From: Thermococcaceae archaeon
GTDB lineage: Archaea > Methanobacteriota_B > Thermococci > Thermococcales > Thermococcaceae
Length of the DNA stretch: 8,997 nt
Direction of reading: 5' to 3'
Assembly: GCA_026986455.1 (NCBI GenBank)
Contig: JALSON010000277.1
Span: 1 to 8,997 of the forward strand
This document shows positions 1-6,177 of this stretch, piece after piece. A program made the translations under genes and the position numbers. Position 1 is the first letter of the stretch; each line of letters opens with the position of its first letter. The notes below the pieces were generated by a model. That model ran no database searches. It had not been told where the DNA came from and was given only the letters and a program-made list of their open reading frames with translations.

Positions 1-35
1 GCCCCACATGGAGGTTTCTGAATTCTGCGGGCTGG

Positions 36-51
36 CACAAAGGTTAAAAGC
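36..51 (+). promoter_or_regulatory. TATA/BRE-like promoter of the flavodoxin-tetR-SDR operon
   Basis: An AT-rich box, GGTTAAAAGC (42-51), is preceded by a purine-rich BRE-like CACAAAG. Archaeal transcription usually starts about 25 bp downstream of the TATA centre. That puts initiation near 70-75, inside the palindromic operator and about 20 nt before the ATG at 94. Position and composition are seen; promoter function is inferred. Confidence 0.45.
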
Positions 52-69
52 AGCACATACAGATTACAA

Positions 70-83
70 ACCGACCGGTCGGT
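70..83. promoter_or_regulatory. Perfect palindromic operator, probable TetR-family binding site
   Basis: ACCGACCGGTCGGT is a perfect 14-bp palindrome. It sits at the predicted transcription start and directly abuts the Shine-Dalgarno site (GGTGA, 85-89) of the first gene. TetR-family repressors typically bind GC-rich palindromes of this kind as dimers, and the second gene of the operon encodes one. Occupancy here would block RNA polymerase, so autorepression of the whole operon is the simplest reading. The palindrome is seen; the protein-DNA pairing is inferred. Confidence 0.7.
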
Positions 84-93
84 AGGTGAAAGT

Positions 94-573
94 ATGAGGG
101 TCTGCATAGTTTACGACACCAAGGGGGGCTCGACCGAAAGGGTGGCAAGAGCCATGGCAAAAGCGGTAGGAGGCATTGCCAAGGTTGGAGTATTCGGGGT
201 TACTGAAAATCCCGACGTTGAAAGGTATGACCTCATAGTTATCGGTGCACCCGTCTACTACGAGCGTCCTCTTCCGGAGGTCAAAGAGTTTCTGCTGTCA
301 AAGAACGGCCTTGAGGAAAAGGCGATAGCTGTCTTCATACTCTGCATAGCGGATAAGTTCGGGAAGCTCGGAAAAAAGTACACCGAAAGGAGGTACCTGA
401 GAATGATGACCGAGCATATAAGGGGCAGGATCATCGCCGTCAGGGTCTTCGACGGCTGGATACTCAGGGAGGATCCAAAGACAATAGGGGAAGCAGAGAA
501 CTGGATAAAGCGGGTTCTTGATGCCTTTAAATCGGGAGAGGAGCTTGGGATAGAACATCCGGAGGGTGAATGA
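94..573 (+). CDS. Flavodoxin-domain protein (HemG-like flavodoxin family)
   Basis: This 159-residue protein has the flavodoxin fold, a cytosolic FMN-binding electron carrier or small oxidoreductase. An N-terminal beta strand (VCIVYD, 3-8) leads into the phosphate-binding loop TKGGSTERVA (9-18), the flavodoxin T-x-x-G-x-T-like signature. YDLIVIGAPVYY (45-56) is the second conserved loop near the flavin. The length is normal for a single flavodoxin domain, and no membrane segment is seen. The ATG at 94 follows GGTGA (85-89) with four bases between. It is the first gene of an operon with a TetR repressor and an SDR enzyme, which suggests an inducible redox function whose substrate cannot be told from sequence. 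Resemblance to menaquinone-dependent protoporphyrinogen oxidase (HemG/COG4635) is at fold level only; a heme role is not claimed. Confidence 0.85.
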   Translation: MRVCIVYDTKGGSTERVARAMAKAVGGIAKVGVFGVTENPDVERYDLIVIGAPVYYERPLPEVKEFLLSKNGLEEKAIAVFILCIADKFGKLGKKYTERRYLRMMTEHIRGRIIAVRVFDGWILREDPKTIGEAENWIKRVLDAFKSGEELGIEHPEGE

Positions 574-1121
574 TGAGAAAACTGGAGACCAGAAAACGAA
601 TAATAAGCGTTGCCTTTGAGCTGTTCAGCGAGAAGTCCTACCATGACGTCTCTATGGAGGAGATAGCAAGAAAAGCCGGGATTTCAAAAGGGGGACTATT
701 CTATCACTTTCCAAGCAAGTATAAGCTGGCAAGGGCGGTTCTGTTCATGCTCCTCGACGAATGGCTGGAGAACCTCAAGGGGCAGCTGGAAGGACTTTCA
801 GGAGGAGAGAAGCTCAGAACCCTAATCGATGCGGCTTTCGAACTGGTAACGGTCAGCCCAAAGCTCTCACGCTTTTTCCTGGAGCTGTACGAGGAGAGCA
901 TCAAACTCAACATGACCGGCGAATGGGATGAGTTCTATGAAAGGTACATAGGCTCTGTCTCCAGCGTGCTCAGAGAAGCCGGTGTGAGGGAGCCGGAAAA
1001 GAAAGCACTCCTCTTGGGGGCGCTGGTTGACGGCCTCGCGCTGCATCACCTTCTCTCGGGCGGCAAACTGTTCAACGTCGATGAAATGAAGAAAGAAGTT
1101 TTGAGAATTATGGAGGGGTGA
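570..1121 (+). CDS. TetR/AcrR-family transcriptional regulator
   Basis: This 183-residue protein has the classic TetR layout. Helix 1 is a hydrophobic segment, RIISVAFELFSEKSY (10-24). The helix-turn-helix follows at about 28-47 (VSMEEIARKAGISKGGLFYHF), with the family hallmark GLFYHFPSK. The all-helical remainder, about 50-183, is the ligand-binding and dimer domain; the inducer is unknown. Its ATG overlaps the preceding stop as ATGA (570-573), behind GGAGGGTGA (561-569), so it is translationally coupled to the flavodoxin gene. A second ATG at 573 is equally well placed, so the true start may be one codon later. The palindrome at 70-83 is its likely operator, making this an autoregulated operon. 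Confidence 0.93.
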   Translation: MMRKLETRKRIISVAFELFSEKSYHDVSMEEIARKAGISKGGLFYHFPSKYKLARAVLFMLLDEWLENLKGQLEGLSGGEKLRTLIDAAFELVTVSPKLSRFFLELYEESIKLNMTGEWDEFYERYIGSVSSVLREAGVREPEKKALLLGALVDGLALHHLLSGGKLFNVDEMKKEVLRIMEG

Positions 1122-1123
1122 GC

Positions 1124-1915
1124 ATGGAGAAATCTCTGGATGAGCTCCTTTCCCTGAGAGGAAGGCGGGCACTTATTACCGGTGCGGCTTCTGGAATAGG
1201 CCGCGCCACCGCCATAAGGTTTGCCGAGGCAGGGGCAGACCTCGAGCTTGTGGATATAGATGAGTTTGGTCTGGAGGAGATCAAAGCGCTCGCCGAGGAG
1301 TTTGGGGTGGAAGTGAACCTCCACCGCGTCGACCTCTCTCGGAAGGTGGAGATAGATGCCCTCTGGGAGGGCCTGAGGGACAGGGAGCCTACTGTGCTGG
1401 TCAACAACGCCGGCGTTTACTGGTTCAGGGACTTTATGGAGGTCGATGAGGAGTTCTATGGTAAACTCATGGCGATAAACCTCCACTCCGTTTTCTGGAT
1501 GTGCCAGCATTTTGTGAGGCTGAGAAAGGACAGAGGAGGCGCTATCATCAACGTGAGCTCGATAGAAGCTTTTCTACCCTTTGCCAAAGGCCTTGCCCAC
1601 TACGATGCCGCAAAGCTCGGAGTCGTTGCCCTCACGAGGGCGATAGCGAGGGAATACGGAAAGAGAATCAGGGCCAATGTGGTAGTTCCGGGAGGGATAG
1701 AGACGGAAGGCGTGAGAAGGCTCAAGAAGGAGGCAATAATGAAGTTCGACATGGAAAAGATAGGAATATCCTTCAACTTCAACGCGCGCCTCCCGATGGG
1801 CCGCTTTGGGGAGCCCGATGAGGTTGCGAGGGTCATCCTTTTCCTTGCCAGCGACATGGCGAGCTACGTTAATGGTGCCGTTATCCCTGTGGATGGAGGT
1901 TTTCTCTCAACGTAG
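1124..1915 (+). CDS. Short-chain dehydrogenase/reductase (SDR) family oxidoreductase
   Basis: This 263-residue classical SDR is an NAD(P)-dependent cytosolic oxidoreductase. Visible motifs are the cofactor loop TGAASGIG (19-26), Asp44 at the end of the second strand (which favours NAD over NADP), NNAG (94-97), Asn119, catalytic Ser146 (NVSS), and Tyr160/Lys164 in YDAAK. PGGIETEG (189-196) and the C-terminal VDGGFLS complete the family pattern. All catalytic residues are present and the length is typical. The ATG at 1124 is preferred because GGAGG (1112-1116) lies seven bases upstream. A GTG at 1118 would add two residues but sits almost on the ribosome site. It starts two bases after the tetR stop and is the last gene of the TetR-controlled operon. 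Its substrate cannot be deduced. Confidence 0.93.
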   Translation: MEKSLDELLSLRGRRALITGAASGIGRATAIRFAEAGADLELVDIDEFGLEEIKALAEEFGVEVNLHRVDLSRKVEIDALWEGLRDREPTVLVNNAGVYWFRDFMEVDEEFYGKLMAINLHSVFWMCQHFVRLRKDRGGAIINVSSIEAFLPFAKGLAHYDAAKLGVVALTRAIAREYGKRIRANVVVPGGIETEGVRRLKKEAIMKFDMEKIGISFNFNARLPMGRFGEPDEVARVILFLASDMASYVNGAVIPVDGGFLST

Positions 1916-2812
1916 TTCAAAGGGCACCTTGGCATCTTCTCCTTTTTCGATTTTGTGGAGCTCTTTTCTGTAGGCTTCCAGTGGTTTATCCTCTCTTTTA
2001 AGGAAGCGTGCAAAAGTTAAAGGCTCCGTCTCAAGCTCCTCGAAGAACTTCGGATACCTCTTATCCCTTATCAGGTGGTGGTCGAGGATTATCTCGGCAC
2101 CGGTCTCCCTTATGATCCTGTTCAGATTACCCAGCCCTTCCTTCCACGCATTTCTGACCCGGTAGCCTTCGAGATATGTGGGGGGCCCGTCGCCTATTAT
2201 AAGATCAGGGACCTGCTTGATTATCCACTCGGTCGAGGCTTTATTGAGAAACTGGGTGTCGCTCGCGTGAATCAGCCTTCTGGTGCCGTCGTCAACCATA
2301 ACCATGAGGACGAAGCCGAGCCTTGAGCCCTCGCTCCCGTGAGGAACCGCGGGGGAGAATTCCATTATGACGTCGCCGAAGTCAAAGAACCTTCCGTCCG
2401 CGTATTCTATGCCCTCTGCAATAGGCCCCGCATTTTTCAGGAAGGCCCACGCCCTCTTCCGCTGGCTGAAGTTTATGTTCTCCTTCGGGTGCTTGATGAG
2501 GAGGAGTTTTCCGGTGTAGATTTCCCTTGCATACTCTTCGCTTGAGCTCTCATAAATCCCCTTAAAGAAGGGCGTGTGGTGGTCGTAGTGGTAGTGGGAA
2601 ATCGTTACTATGTCTGCTTTTCTGGCGTAACTTTGAATCCTCAGCCTCGCCTCATCCAGCGCCTCAAGTTCCGCCTTGGCGGGAGGAAGACCGTAGCGCT
2701 TCGGTCCAAGAGCCGCACCGGGGTCTATTAAAACGCCCCTTTTTCCGGTTTCAACATAGACCGCGAGGCTCCTAACGCCGAGGCTTTCTGATGCGATGGG
2801 AATTATCCTCAT
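1907..2812 (-). CDS. UPF0282 family metallo-beta-lactamase-fold hydrolase
   Basis: This 301-residue protein belongs to an archaeal metallo-beta-lactamase superfamily group recognised as UPF0282 (COG2248). The N-terminal strand pair leads to GVLIDPGAA (26-34). The metal-binding motif SHYHYDHH (72-79) is the HxHxDH signature for two metal ions. VPHGSEGSRLG, IHASDTQF and LDHHLIRD further on supply the probable remaining metal ligands. No specific substrate is known for this family. The ATG at 2812 has a GGAG site about four bases upstream. It lies 30 bp after the peptidase gene on the same strand, so co-transcription is likely. An AT-rich stretch in that gap (2835-2846) could also act as its own promoter. 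Its 3' end overlaps the convergent SDR gene by 9 bp. Confidence 0.9.
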   Translation of the reverse strand: MRIIPIASESLGVRSLAVYVETGKRGVLIDPGAALGPKRYGLPPAKAELEALDEARLRIQSYARKADIVTISHYHYDHHTPFFKGIYESSSEEYAREIYTGKLLLIKHPKENINFSQRKRAWAFLKNAGPIAEGIEYADGRFFDFGDVIMEFSPAVPHGSEGSRLGFVLMVMVDDGTRRLIHASDTQFLNKASTEWIIKQVPDLIIGDGPPTYLEGYRVRNAWKEGLGNLNRIIRETGAEIILDHHLIRDKRYPKFFEELETEPLTFARFLKREDKPLEAYRKELHKIEKGEDAKVPFELR

Positions 2813-2842
2813 GGTCTCCAGTACGTGCCCGGCCTTAAAATT

Positions 2843-3505
2843 TTAGCCCTCCATGATGAGCCGCCACAGGGGATTTGCCCACACAGTCAGCCACCAAACC
2901 CTGAGCTCCTCTCTCTTTTTCCGGTAATCAGGATGGAACTGACTCACGATGCTCCAGAAGGCTTTGCTGTGGCTCAGCTCGATCAGGTGGGCAAGCTCGT
3001 GGACGACGAGGTAGTCGATAAGGTCGACCGGCAGCGAAACCGCCATAAGATTGAAGCTTAAGTTGCCCCTGGAGGAACAGCTGCCCCATCTGCTCCTGTT
3101 TTTTCTTATAAAAACTCTGCTGGGGGTTTGGCCGATGAGGGGGGAGTAACTGCCGATTAGTTTCAGGAGCTCCTTTTTCAGAAGGGTTCTGAGAAACCGC
3201 TCAAGCAGGGGTAAATTCCGGTAGCAAATCCTGTTTTTACATATCCCTGTCTCATCTCCCCTCTCAACCTCATAAAAGCTCCCAAACAGGGGAAATTTCT
3301 CAAATGCCTCCTGAGGAATCTCATCGAAAAGTGCAAGTTTTCTCAAAATCCAGTTCTCCTTTTCCCTGATGACTTCCTCCACATCATCAGTGGGCGAAAT
3401 AATTCTCAAATAACCCTCCGGCATCACATAAATCCTCAGGTATTTCACGCGCCACCTGATAACCTCATAGCTGATCTCCCTGCCATTTAGATTTATGCTT
3501 CTCAT
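2843..3505 (-). CDS. YgjP-like zinc metallopeptidase (DUF45/M48-like)
   Basis: This 220-residue protein matches the YgjP/DUF45 group of predicted zinc-dependent peptidases. The zinc site is VVHELAHLIELSH: HELAH at 169-173, with a third ligand His179 in the family motif HSKAFW. The preceding RWGSC (139-143) is also a family hallmark. The N-terminal half is basic and beta-rich, as usual. The open frame continues upstream to 3736, but the extra 77 residues are Ser/Lys-rich, run into the oppositely oriented gene and precede the conserved domain. The ATG at 3505 is therefore chosen; its ribosome site is weak (GAGAG). It is probably the first gene of a two-gene unit with the UPF0282 hydrolase. Cellular substrates of this family are unknown. 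Confidence 0.87.
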   Translation of the reverse strand: MRSINLNGREISYEVIRWRVKYLRIYVMPEGYLRIISPTDDVEEVIREKENWILRKLALFDEIPQEAFEKFPLFGSFYEVERGDETGICKNRICYRNLPLLERFLRTLLKKELLKLIGSYSPLIGQTPSRVFIRKNRSRWGSCSSRGNLSFNLMAVSLPVDLIDYLVVHELAHLIELSHSKAFWSIVSQFHPDYRKKREELRVWWLTVWANPLWRLIMEG

Positions 3506-3544
3506 CGAACTCTCTCTGGAAGAGAGGGTAGAAAAATTTTCCCA

Positions 3545-3560
3545 TAACCCTTTTAAGAAG
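3545..3560. promoter_or_regulatory. Possible shared (bidirectional) TATA element
   Basis: CTTTTAAGAAG (3550-3560) is nearly symmetric and reads as a TATA-like box on both strands. On the + strand it predicts initiation near 3578, just before the C/D-box candidate and the gene at 3647. On the - strand it predicts initiation near 3528, some 23 nt before the peptidase start at 3505. Sequence and spacing are seen; use in both directions is inferred. Confidence 0.35.
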
Positions 3561-3580
3561 AGGGTTTTAGTAGTAACCGA

Positions 3581-3645
3581 GAACCGATGATGAGTGTCAT
3601 CCCTGCGGAGTGATGAAGACGTTTTATCCCCAGCTGAGGTGGTTC
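3581..3645 (+). ncRNA. Candidate C/D-box guide sRNA
   Basis: Box C ATGATGA (3587-3593), box C' GTGATGA (3610-3616) and box D CTGA (3634-3637) are all perfect consensus matches in the right order. A degenerate D' (CTGC, 3603-3606) precedes C'. The ends can pair as a terminal stem, GAACC (3581-3585) with GGTTC (3641-3645). A TATA-like box at 3551-3558 predicts a start near 3578. Against it: the C-D' spacing (9 nt) and C'-D spacing (17 nt) depart from the usual 12, and the RNA overlaps the Shine-Dalgarno site of the next gene. It may simply be that gene's leader. Confidence 0.35.
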
Positions 3646-3646
3646 C

Positions 3647-4120
3647 ATGTTTGGATCGGGATTTGGACTTTTTAGAAGAAAGAAGGAAAAAAAAGGCCCC
3701 CTTGTCTATCTCAGCGAGCCCACAATAATCTATCACACCCAGACCGAAAAAGCGATTCTGGAGATAATCGAGGAGAAATTGGGGTCAACCAACGTTATCC
3801 TCCCCTCCAAATACGGCCTCAAGGGCACCAGCCACATGATAAAGGATGCGGAAATTTTTGTTGCCGTCGCAATAATCGGTAAATTCACCTCCCTCGTCGT
3901 CGAAGAGGTTAGAATTGCCAGGGAGCTTAACAAGAAGATATATACCCTTATTGTGGCGAGGAGGGGAAATGAGGTTGAGTATCTCTTCCAGGAGGGCATA
4001 CCCGGCGACATCGAATGGCTTTCTCCTGAGGAGACCGAGAGGCTGTATGAGGATTTCAGGGGAGAGGATTTTTCAGGCTTCATGAAGTTTTTCATAGGAG
4101 ACAGAAGGAGGTCGTGGTGA
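3647..4120 (+). CDS. Conserved-looking alpha/beta protein of unknown function, upstream of phosphopantothenate synthetase
   Basis: I do not recognise this 157-residue protein by name. A basic N-terminus (RRKKEKKG, 10-17) is followed by an alternating strand/helix pattern: PLVYLSEP (18-25), helix TEKAILEIIEEKLG (33-46), strand NVILPSK, then DAEIFVAVAIIGKFTSLVVEE (67-87) and helix plus strand to YTLIVA (99-104). This order, with an acidic pair after a glycine/serine-rich loop, recalls nucleoside 2-deoxyribosyltransferase-like or related Rossmannoid folds. That likeness is inference, and no catalytic residue is firmly identified. The ATG at 3647 follows GAGGTGG (3636-3642). Its stop overlaps the next start by one base (TGATG), so it is probably co-translated with the CoA-pathway ligase. 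Confidence 0.8.
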   Translation: MFGSGFGLFRRKKEKKGPLVYLSEPTIIYHTQTEKAILEIIEEKLGSTNVILPSKYGLKGTSHMIKDAEIFVAVAIIGKFTSLVVEEVRIARELNKKIYTLIVARRGNEVEYLFQEGIPGDIEWLSPEETERLYEDFRGEDFSGFMKFFIGDRRRSW

Positions 4121-4908
4121 TGGCGAGGTTCATGGTTCCAAAGTCCCATCCGAGATACTGGAGCCTCTACTACAGGCACAGGCTTGAGGAGGCGCTTGAG
4201 AATGGAATTCTGGCAAAGGCGGGAATGATCGCCCACGGCAGGGGAGAGGCGTTCGACTATCTAATAGGCGAGAAGACGATTCCCCCCGCTGAGGAAGCCA
4301 TGAAGGCTGCGGTGGCAAAATTTCTTCTGGCGGAACATCCCGTGGTGTCCGTGAACGGCAACGTTGCCGCCCTCGTGCCAAAGGAGACGATTGAGCTGGC
4401 AAAGGCCTTAAACGCCGGGCTTGAGATAAACCTCTTCTACCGCAGCGAGGGGAGGGTCAGGGCGATAGCGGCAGAACTGAGAAAATACGACCCGGATGTG
4501 GAGCTGCTCGGCATAAATCCGACAAAGAGAATTCCTAACCTTGAGAGCGAGAGGGGAAAGGTTGATGAAAAGGGGATATGGAAGGCGGATGCTGTTCTCG
4601 TTCCCCTTGAGGATGGCGACAGGACAGAGGCTCTGGTGGCCATGGGGAAGTTCGTTGTTACCGTCGACCTCAACCCCCTGTCAAGAAGCGCCAGAATGGC
4701 GGATATCACAATCGTCGACAATATTGTGAGGGCATATCCCCGGATGATAAAGCTCGCACGGGATATGAAAAAACTTCCAAAGGAGGAGCTTGAGAGGATT
4801 GTCAGGAATTATGACAACGGGAGGACTTTGAATGCCGTGCTGCTCCACATAAGGGACAGACTAACGGAGCTCGCTGAAGGGGGAATCTGGAGGAGGAAGG
4901 AACTCTGA
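4120..4908 (+). CDS. 4-phosphopantoate--beta-alanine ligase (archaeal phosphopantothenate synthetase)
   Basis: This 262-residue protein is the archaeal-type phosphopantothenate synthetase (DUF137). It joins 4-phosphopantoate to beta-alanine using ATP in the archaeal coenzyme A pathway, after pantoate kinase. Diagnostic stretches are IPKSHPRYWSLYYR-like VPKSHPRYWSLYYR (6-19), AKAGMIAHGRGEAFDYLIGE (32-51), and the nucleotide/substrate region VSVNGNVAALVP (76-87). Further conserved blocks are GINPTKRI and VTVDLNPLSR. Length is normal for the family and no key region is missing. The ATG at 4120 is chosen because GGAGGT (4107-4112) lies seven bases before it. GTG codons at 4114 and 4117 and an ATG at 4132 are possible alternatives. 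Its start overlaps the stop of the preceding gene by one base, and it converges with the regulator gene 8 bp downstream. Confidence 0.95.
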   Translation: MARFMVPKSHPRYWSLYYRHRLEEALENGILAKAGMIAHGRGEAFDYLIGEKTIPPAEEAMKAAVAKFLLAEHPVVSVNGNVAALVPKETIELAKALNAGLEINLFYRSEGRVRAIAAELRKYDPDVELLGINPTKRIPNLESERGKVDEKGIWKADAVLVPLEDGDRTEALVAMGKFVVTVDLNPLSRSARMADITIVDNIVRAYPRMIKLARDMKKLPKEELERIVRNYDNGRTLNAVLLHIRDRLTELAEGGIWRRKEL

Positions 4909-4916
4909 ACGTAGGG

Positions 4917-5648
4917 TTAAAGCTCTTTATCCTTCTTTTCAACGAGCCTTCTCAGACTGTTTATCAGATCATTCTCGTTCTCCACATGGGAGATCACAAG
5001 GGGTACCCTTTCCCTCTCCGCAAGCTTCACAGCCAGCTGATCAAGGTTTTTAACCCCGTGGAGGACAACCACGGCGGGCTTAAGTCCCTGAACCCTTATC
5101 GCAATCATCGGGCTTCTGCCTGTGGTGACCTTTGTGAAAACGAGCGCCCTCTCCGTTGTCCAGCCGTAGAGCTTGAGAAACTCCTCGGCGCTCATCTCAA
5201 GAATCGCCTGAATGCTGTCTATGACAGTGTAGCCATAAATCCTGCGCTCAATAAGATCAATGTTTGCCACAACCTCACCCCTGACGGCATCAACGATGTC
5301 CTTAACCGTTGCCGGCAGGGCGAATTCCCTTATGTCAAGGATTGCGCTCGTAGGAAACTCGCTCCCGATGGTCTTGCTGAAAGCCCTGATGACATTGCCG
5401 CCGCGCCTCTCATCTATCTCAAGGAGTGCCTCGACGAACTTCCTGATTGTAGATGCGCCGGGGCTCTTCCTCCTGCCGCCCTCATAGTCGCTTATAACGG
5501 ATGAGGAAACTCCGAGGAATTCTGCCAGCTCTGTCTGGCTTATCCCGAATATCTCCCTCCATTTGCGCATGGTTTTCCCGGGATCAGCAGAGAGGGTTAT
5601 CTCACCGGCTATTCTCTTGGCCAGAGCTTCCTTTTCTTTCTCCAACAT
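4917..5648 (-). CDS. Archaeal XRE-type (HTH_3) transcriptional regulator, COG1709-like
   Basis: This 243-residue regulator has an N-terminal lambda-repressor-like helix-turn-helix (about 27-64: RKWREIFGISQTELAEFLGVSSSVISDYEGGRRKSPG), preceded by a conserved-looking helix EALAKRIAGEITLSADPGK. The C-terminal two thirds form a separate alpha/beta domain of unknown ligand (GYTVIDSIQAILEMSAEEF; MIAIRVQGLKPAVVVLHGV). Domain order matches an archaea-specific regulator family; its targets are unknown. An upstream ATG at 5669 would add seven residues, but a strong TATA box at 5672-5678 predicts transcription from about 5650. That leaves the ATG at 5648 as a leaderless start, and no Shine-Dalgarno site precedes either ATG. 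It converges on the phosphopantothenate synthetase gene. Confidence 0.88.
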   Translation of the reverse strand: MLEKEKEALAKRIAGEITLSADPGKTMRKWREIFGISQTELAEFLGVSSSVISDYEGGRRKSPGASTIRKFVEALLEIDERRGGNVIRAFSKTIGSEFPTSAILDIREFALPATVKDIVDAVRGEVVANIDLIERRIYGYTVIDSIQAILEMSAEEFLKLYGWTTERALVFTKVTTGRSPMIAIRVQGLKPAVVVLHGVKNLDQLAVKLAERERVPLVISHVENENDLINSLRRLVEKKDKEL

Positions 5649-5671
5649 GGTAGGGAGTTTTTCGTCCATTG

Positions 5672-5686
5672 TTATAAACCTTTCGG
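5672..5686 (-). promoter_or_regulatory. TATA/BRE promoter of the XRE-type regulator
   Basis: On the - strand the sequence reads CCGAAAGG followed by TTTATAA (5678-5672), a good BRE plus TATA box. About 25 bp downstream lies 5650, two bases before the ATG at 5648, which fits leaderless transcription. Spacing is seen; function is inferred. Confidence 0.7.
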
Positions 5687-5816
5687 CAATTGCCTAATCC
5701 GGAATGCATCTCGGGATTTTGCTTTTCTTCTGATGTCCTGCGGGCGTCTTTTTATGGCTAAACCCATCTAAAAAGTCCTTAAAGGAGTTTTTACCTTAAA
5801 GGGTTAAATTTCGAGA
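5687..5816. other. Intergenic region with paired AT-rich palindromes
   Basis: Upstream of the regulator promoter is a near-perfect 25-bp palindrome (5769-5780 against 5782-5793, 11 of 12 pairs). Its core CCTTAAAGG (5777-5785) recurs 17 bp away at 5794-5802. The repeats could be operators or tandem TATA-like boxes. A very basic 31-codon frame lies on the - strand (5767 to 5672, starting MGLAIKRRPQ) about 31 bp beyond the second repeat. It is too short and unsupported to call a gene. Confidence 0.4.
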
Positions 5817-6150
5817 TTAGACATCCTTGAGGAACCGGCATTCTGGGAAGAAGCTATCATTTTCCACCTGCGCTGAAGCTTTTGGAAAAAGCTTCGCCAA
5901 AGGTTTGTAGCTCTCCATCAAAGGGAATTTATGTGAAATGGTTTTGCACTTCAAGTGTTCGTTTTCCAAACGAGAACACTTTAAAAGAATCCTTGGGAAG
6001 GGTTTACTCTCCATTGACGCCTTTTAGGCGTCTATTTTAAAGTCAAACCAAACTAAAATGGGGTAATCTCGTGTGTTCTCAACATTCAAACACACATTAA
6101 AGAGAAACCACTCAAGGACTTGGCTTCGAGAAGGAACTACCAACTTTGAT
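5817..6150. other. Hairpin-rich intergenic region downstream of the tRNA pair
   Basis: No convincing gene is seen in this 334-bp stretch. It holds several inverted repeats: GAAGCTTTT/AAAAGCTTC (5875-5883, 5887-5895), CACTT/AAGTG (5947-5957), GTGTTCGTTT against AAACGAGAACAC (5955-5979, two-base bulge), GACGCC/GGCGTC (6016-6032), and GTGTGTT/AACACAC (6071-6095). A 65-codon frame on the - strand (6014 to 5817) has a TATA-like box at about 6034-6042, placed for a leaderless start. It has no recognisable domain, and its coding bases are largely palindromic. Structured RNA, a degenerate mobile repeat, or a dispersed Thermococcales repeat are all possible. Confidence 0.4.
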
Positions 6151-6175
6151 GAAACTTTTGCTCGGCAAAAGTTTC
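6151..6175. repeat. Perfect 11-bp inverted repeat next to the tRNA-Ile 3' end
   Basis: GAAACTTTTGC (6151-6161) and GCAAAAGTTTC (6165-6175) are exact reverse complements around a 3-base loop. The repeat lies two bases beyond the CCA end of tRNA-Ile, so the tRNA transcript would run straight into this hairpin. It could aid 3' processing or termination, or be the border of an inserted element. There is no long T-run. Confidence 0.65.
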
Positions 6176-6177
6176 TA

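Noticed and set aside
3..47. A short open frame at the left edge (P-T-W-R-F-L-N-S-A-G-W-H-K-G, stop at 45-47) as the end of an upstream gene
   Set aside because: Only 14 codons are visible and another frame is also open here. There is no way to judge coding from so little sequence.
2829..2846. AT-rich taaaatttta-like stretch as a definite separate promoter for the UPF0282 gene
   Set aside because: It would place transcription at or inside the start codon although a Shine-Dalgarno site exists upstream. Read-through from the peptidase gene is equally likely.
3506..3736. 77-residue N-terminal extension of the YgjP-like peptidase
   Set aside because: Ser/Lys-rich and unlike the family. It overlaps the divergent gene, its promoter and the C/D-box candidate; conserved sequence begins at the ATG at 3505.
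5817..6014. 65-codon - strand frame as a protein gene
   Set aside because: No domain or Shine-Dalgarno site, and much of it is made of palindromic DNA. A suitably placed TATA-like box alone is weak support, so it is described within the intergenic region.
5817..6175. CRISPR array or leader
   Set aside because: The repeats are inverted and differ from one another. There are no regularly spaced direct repeats.
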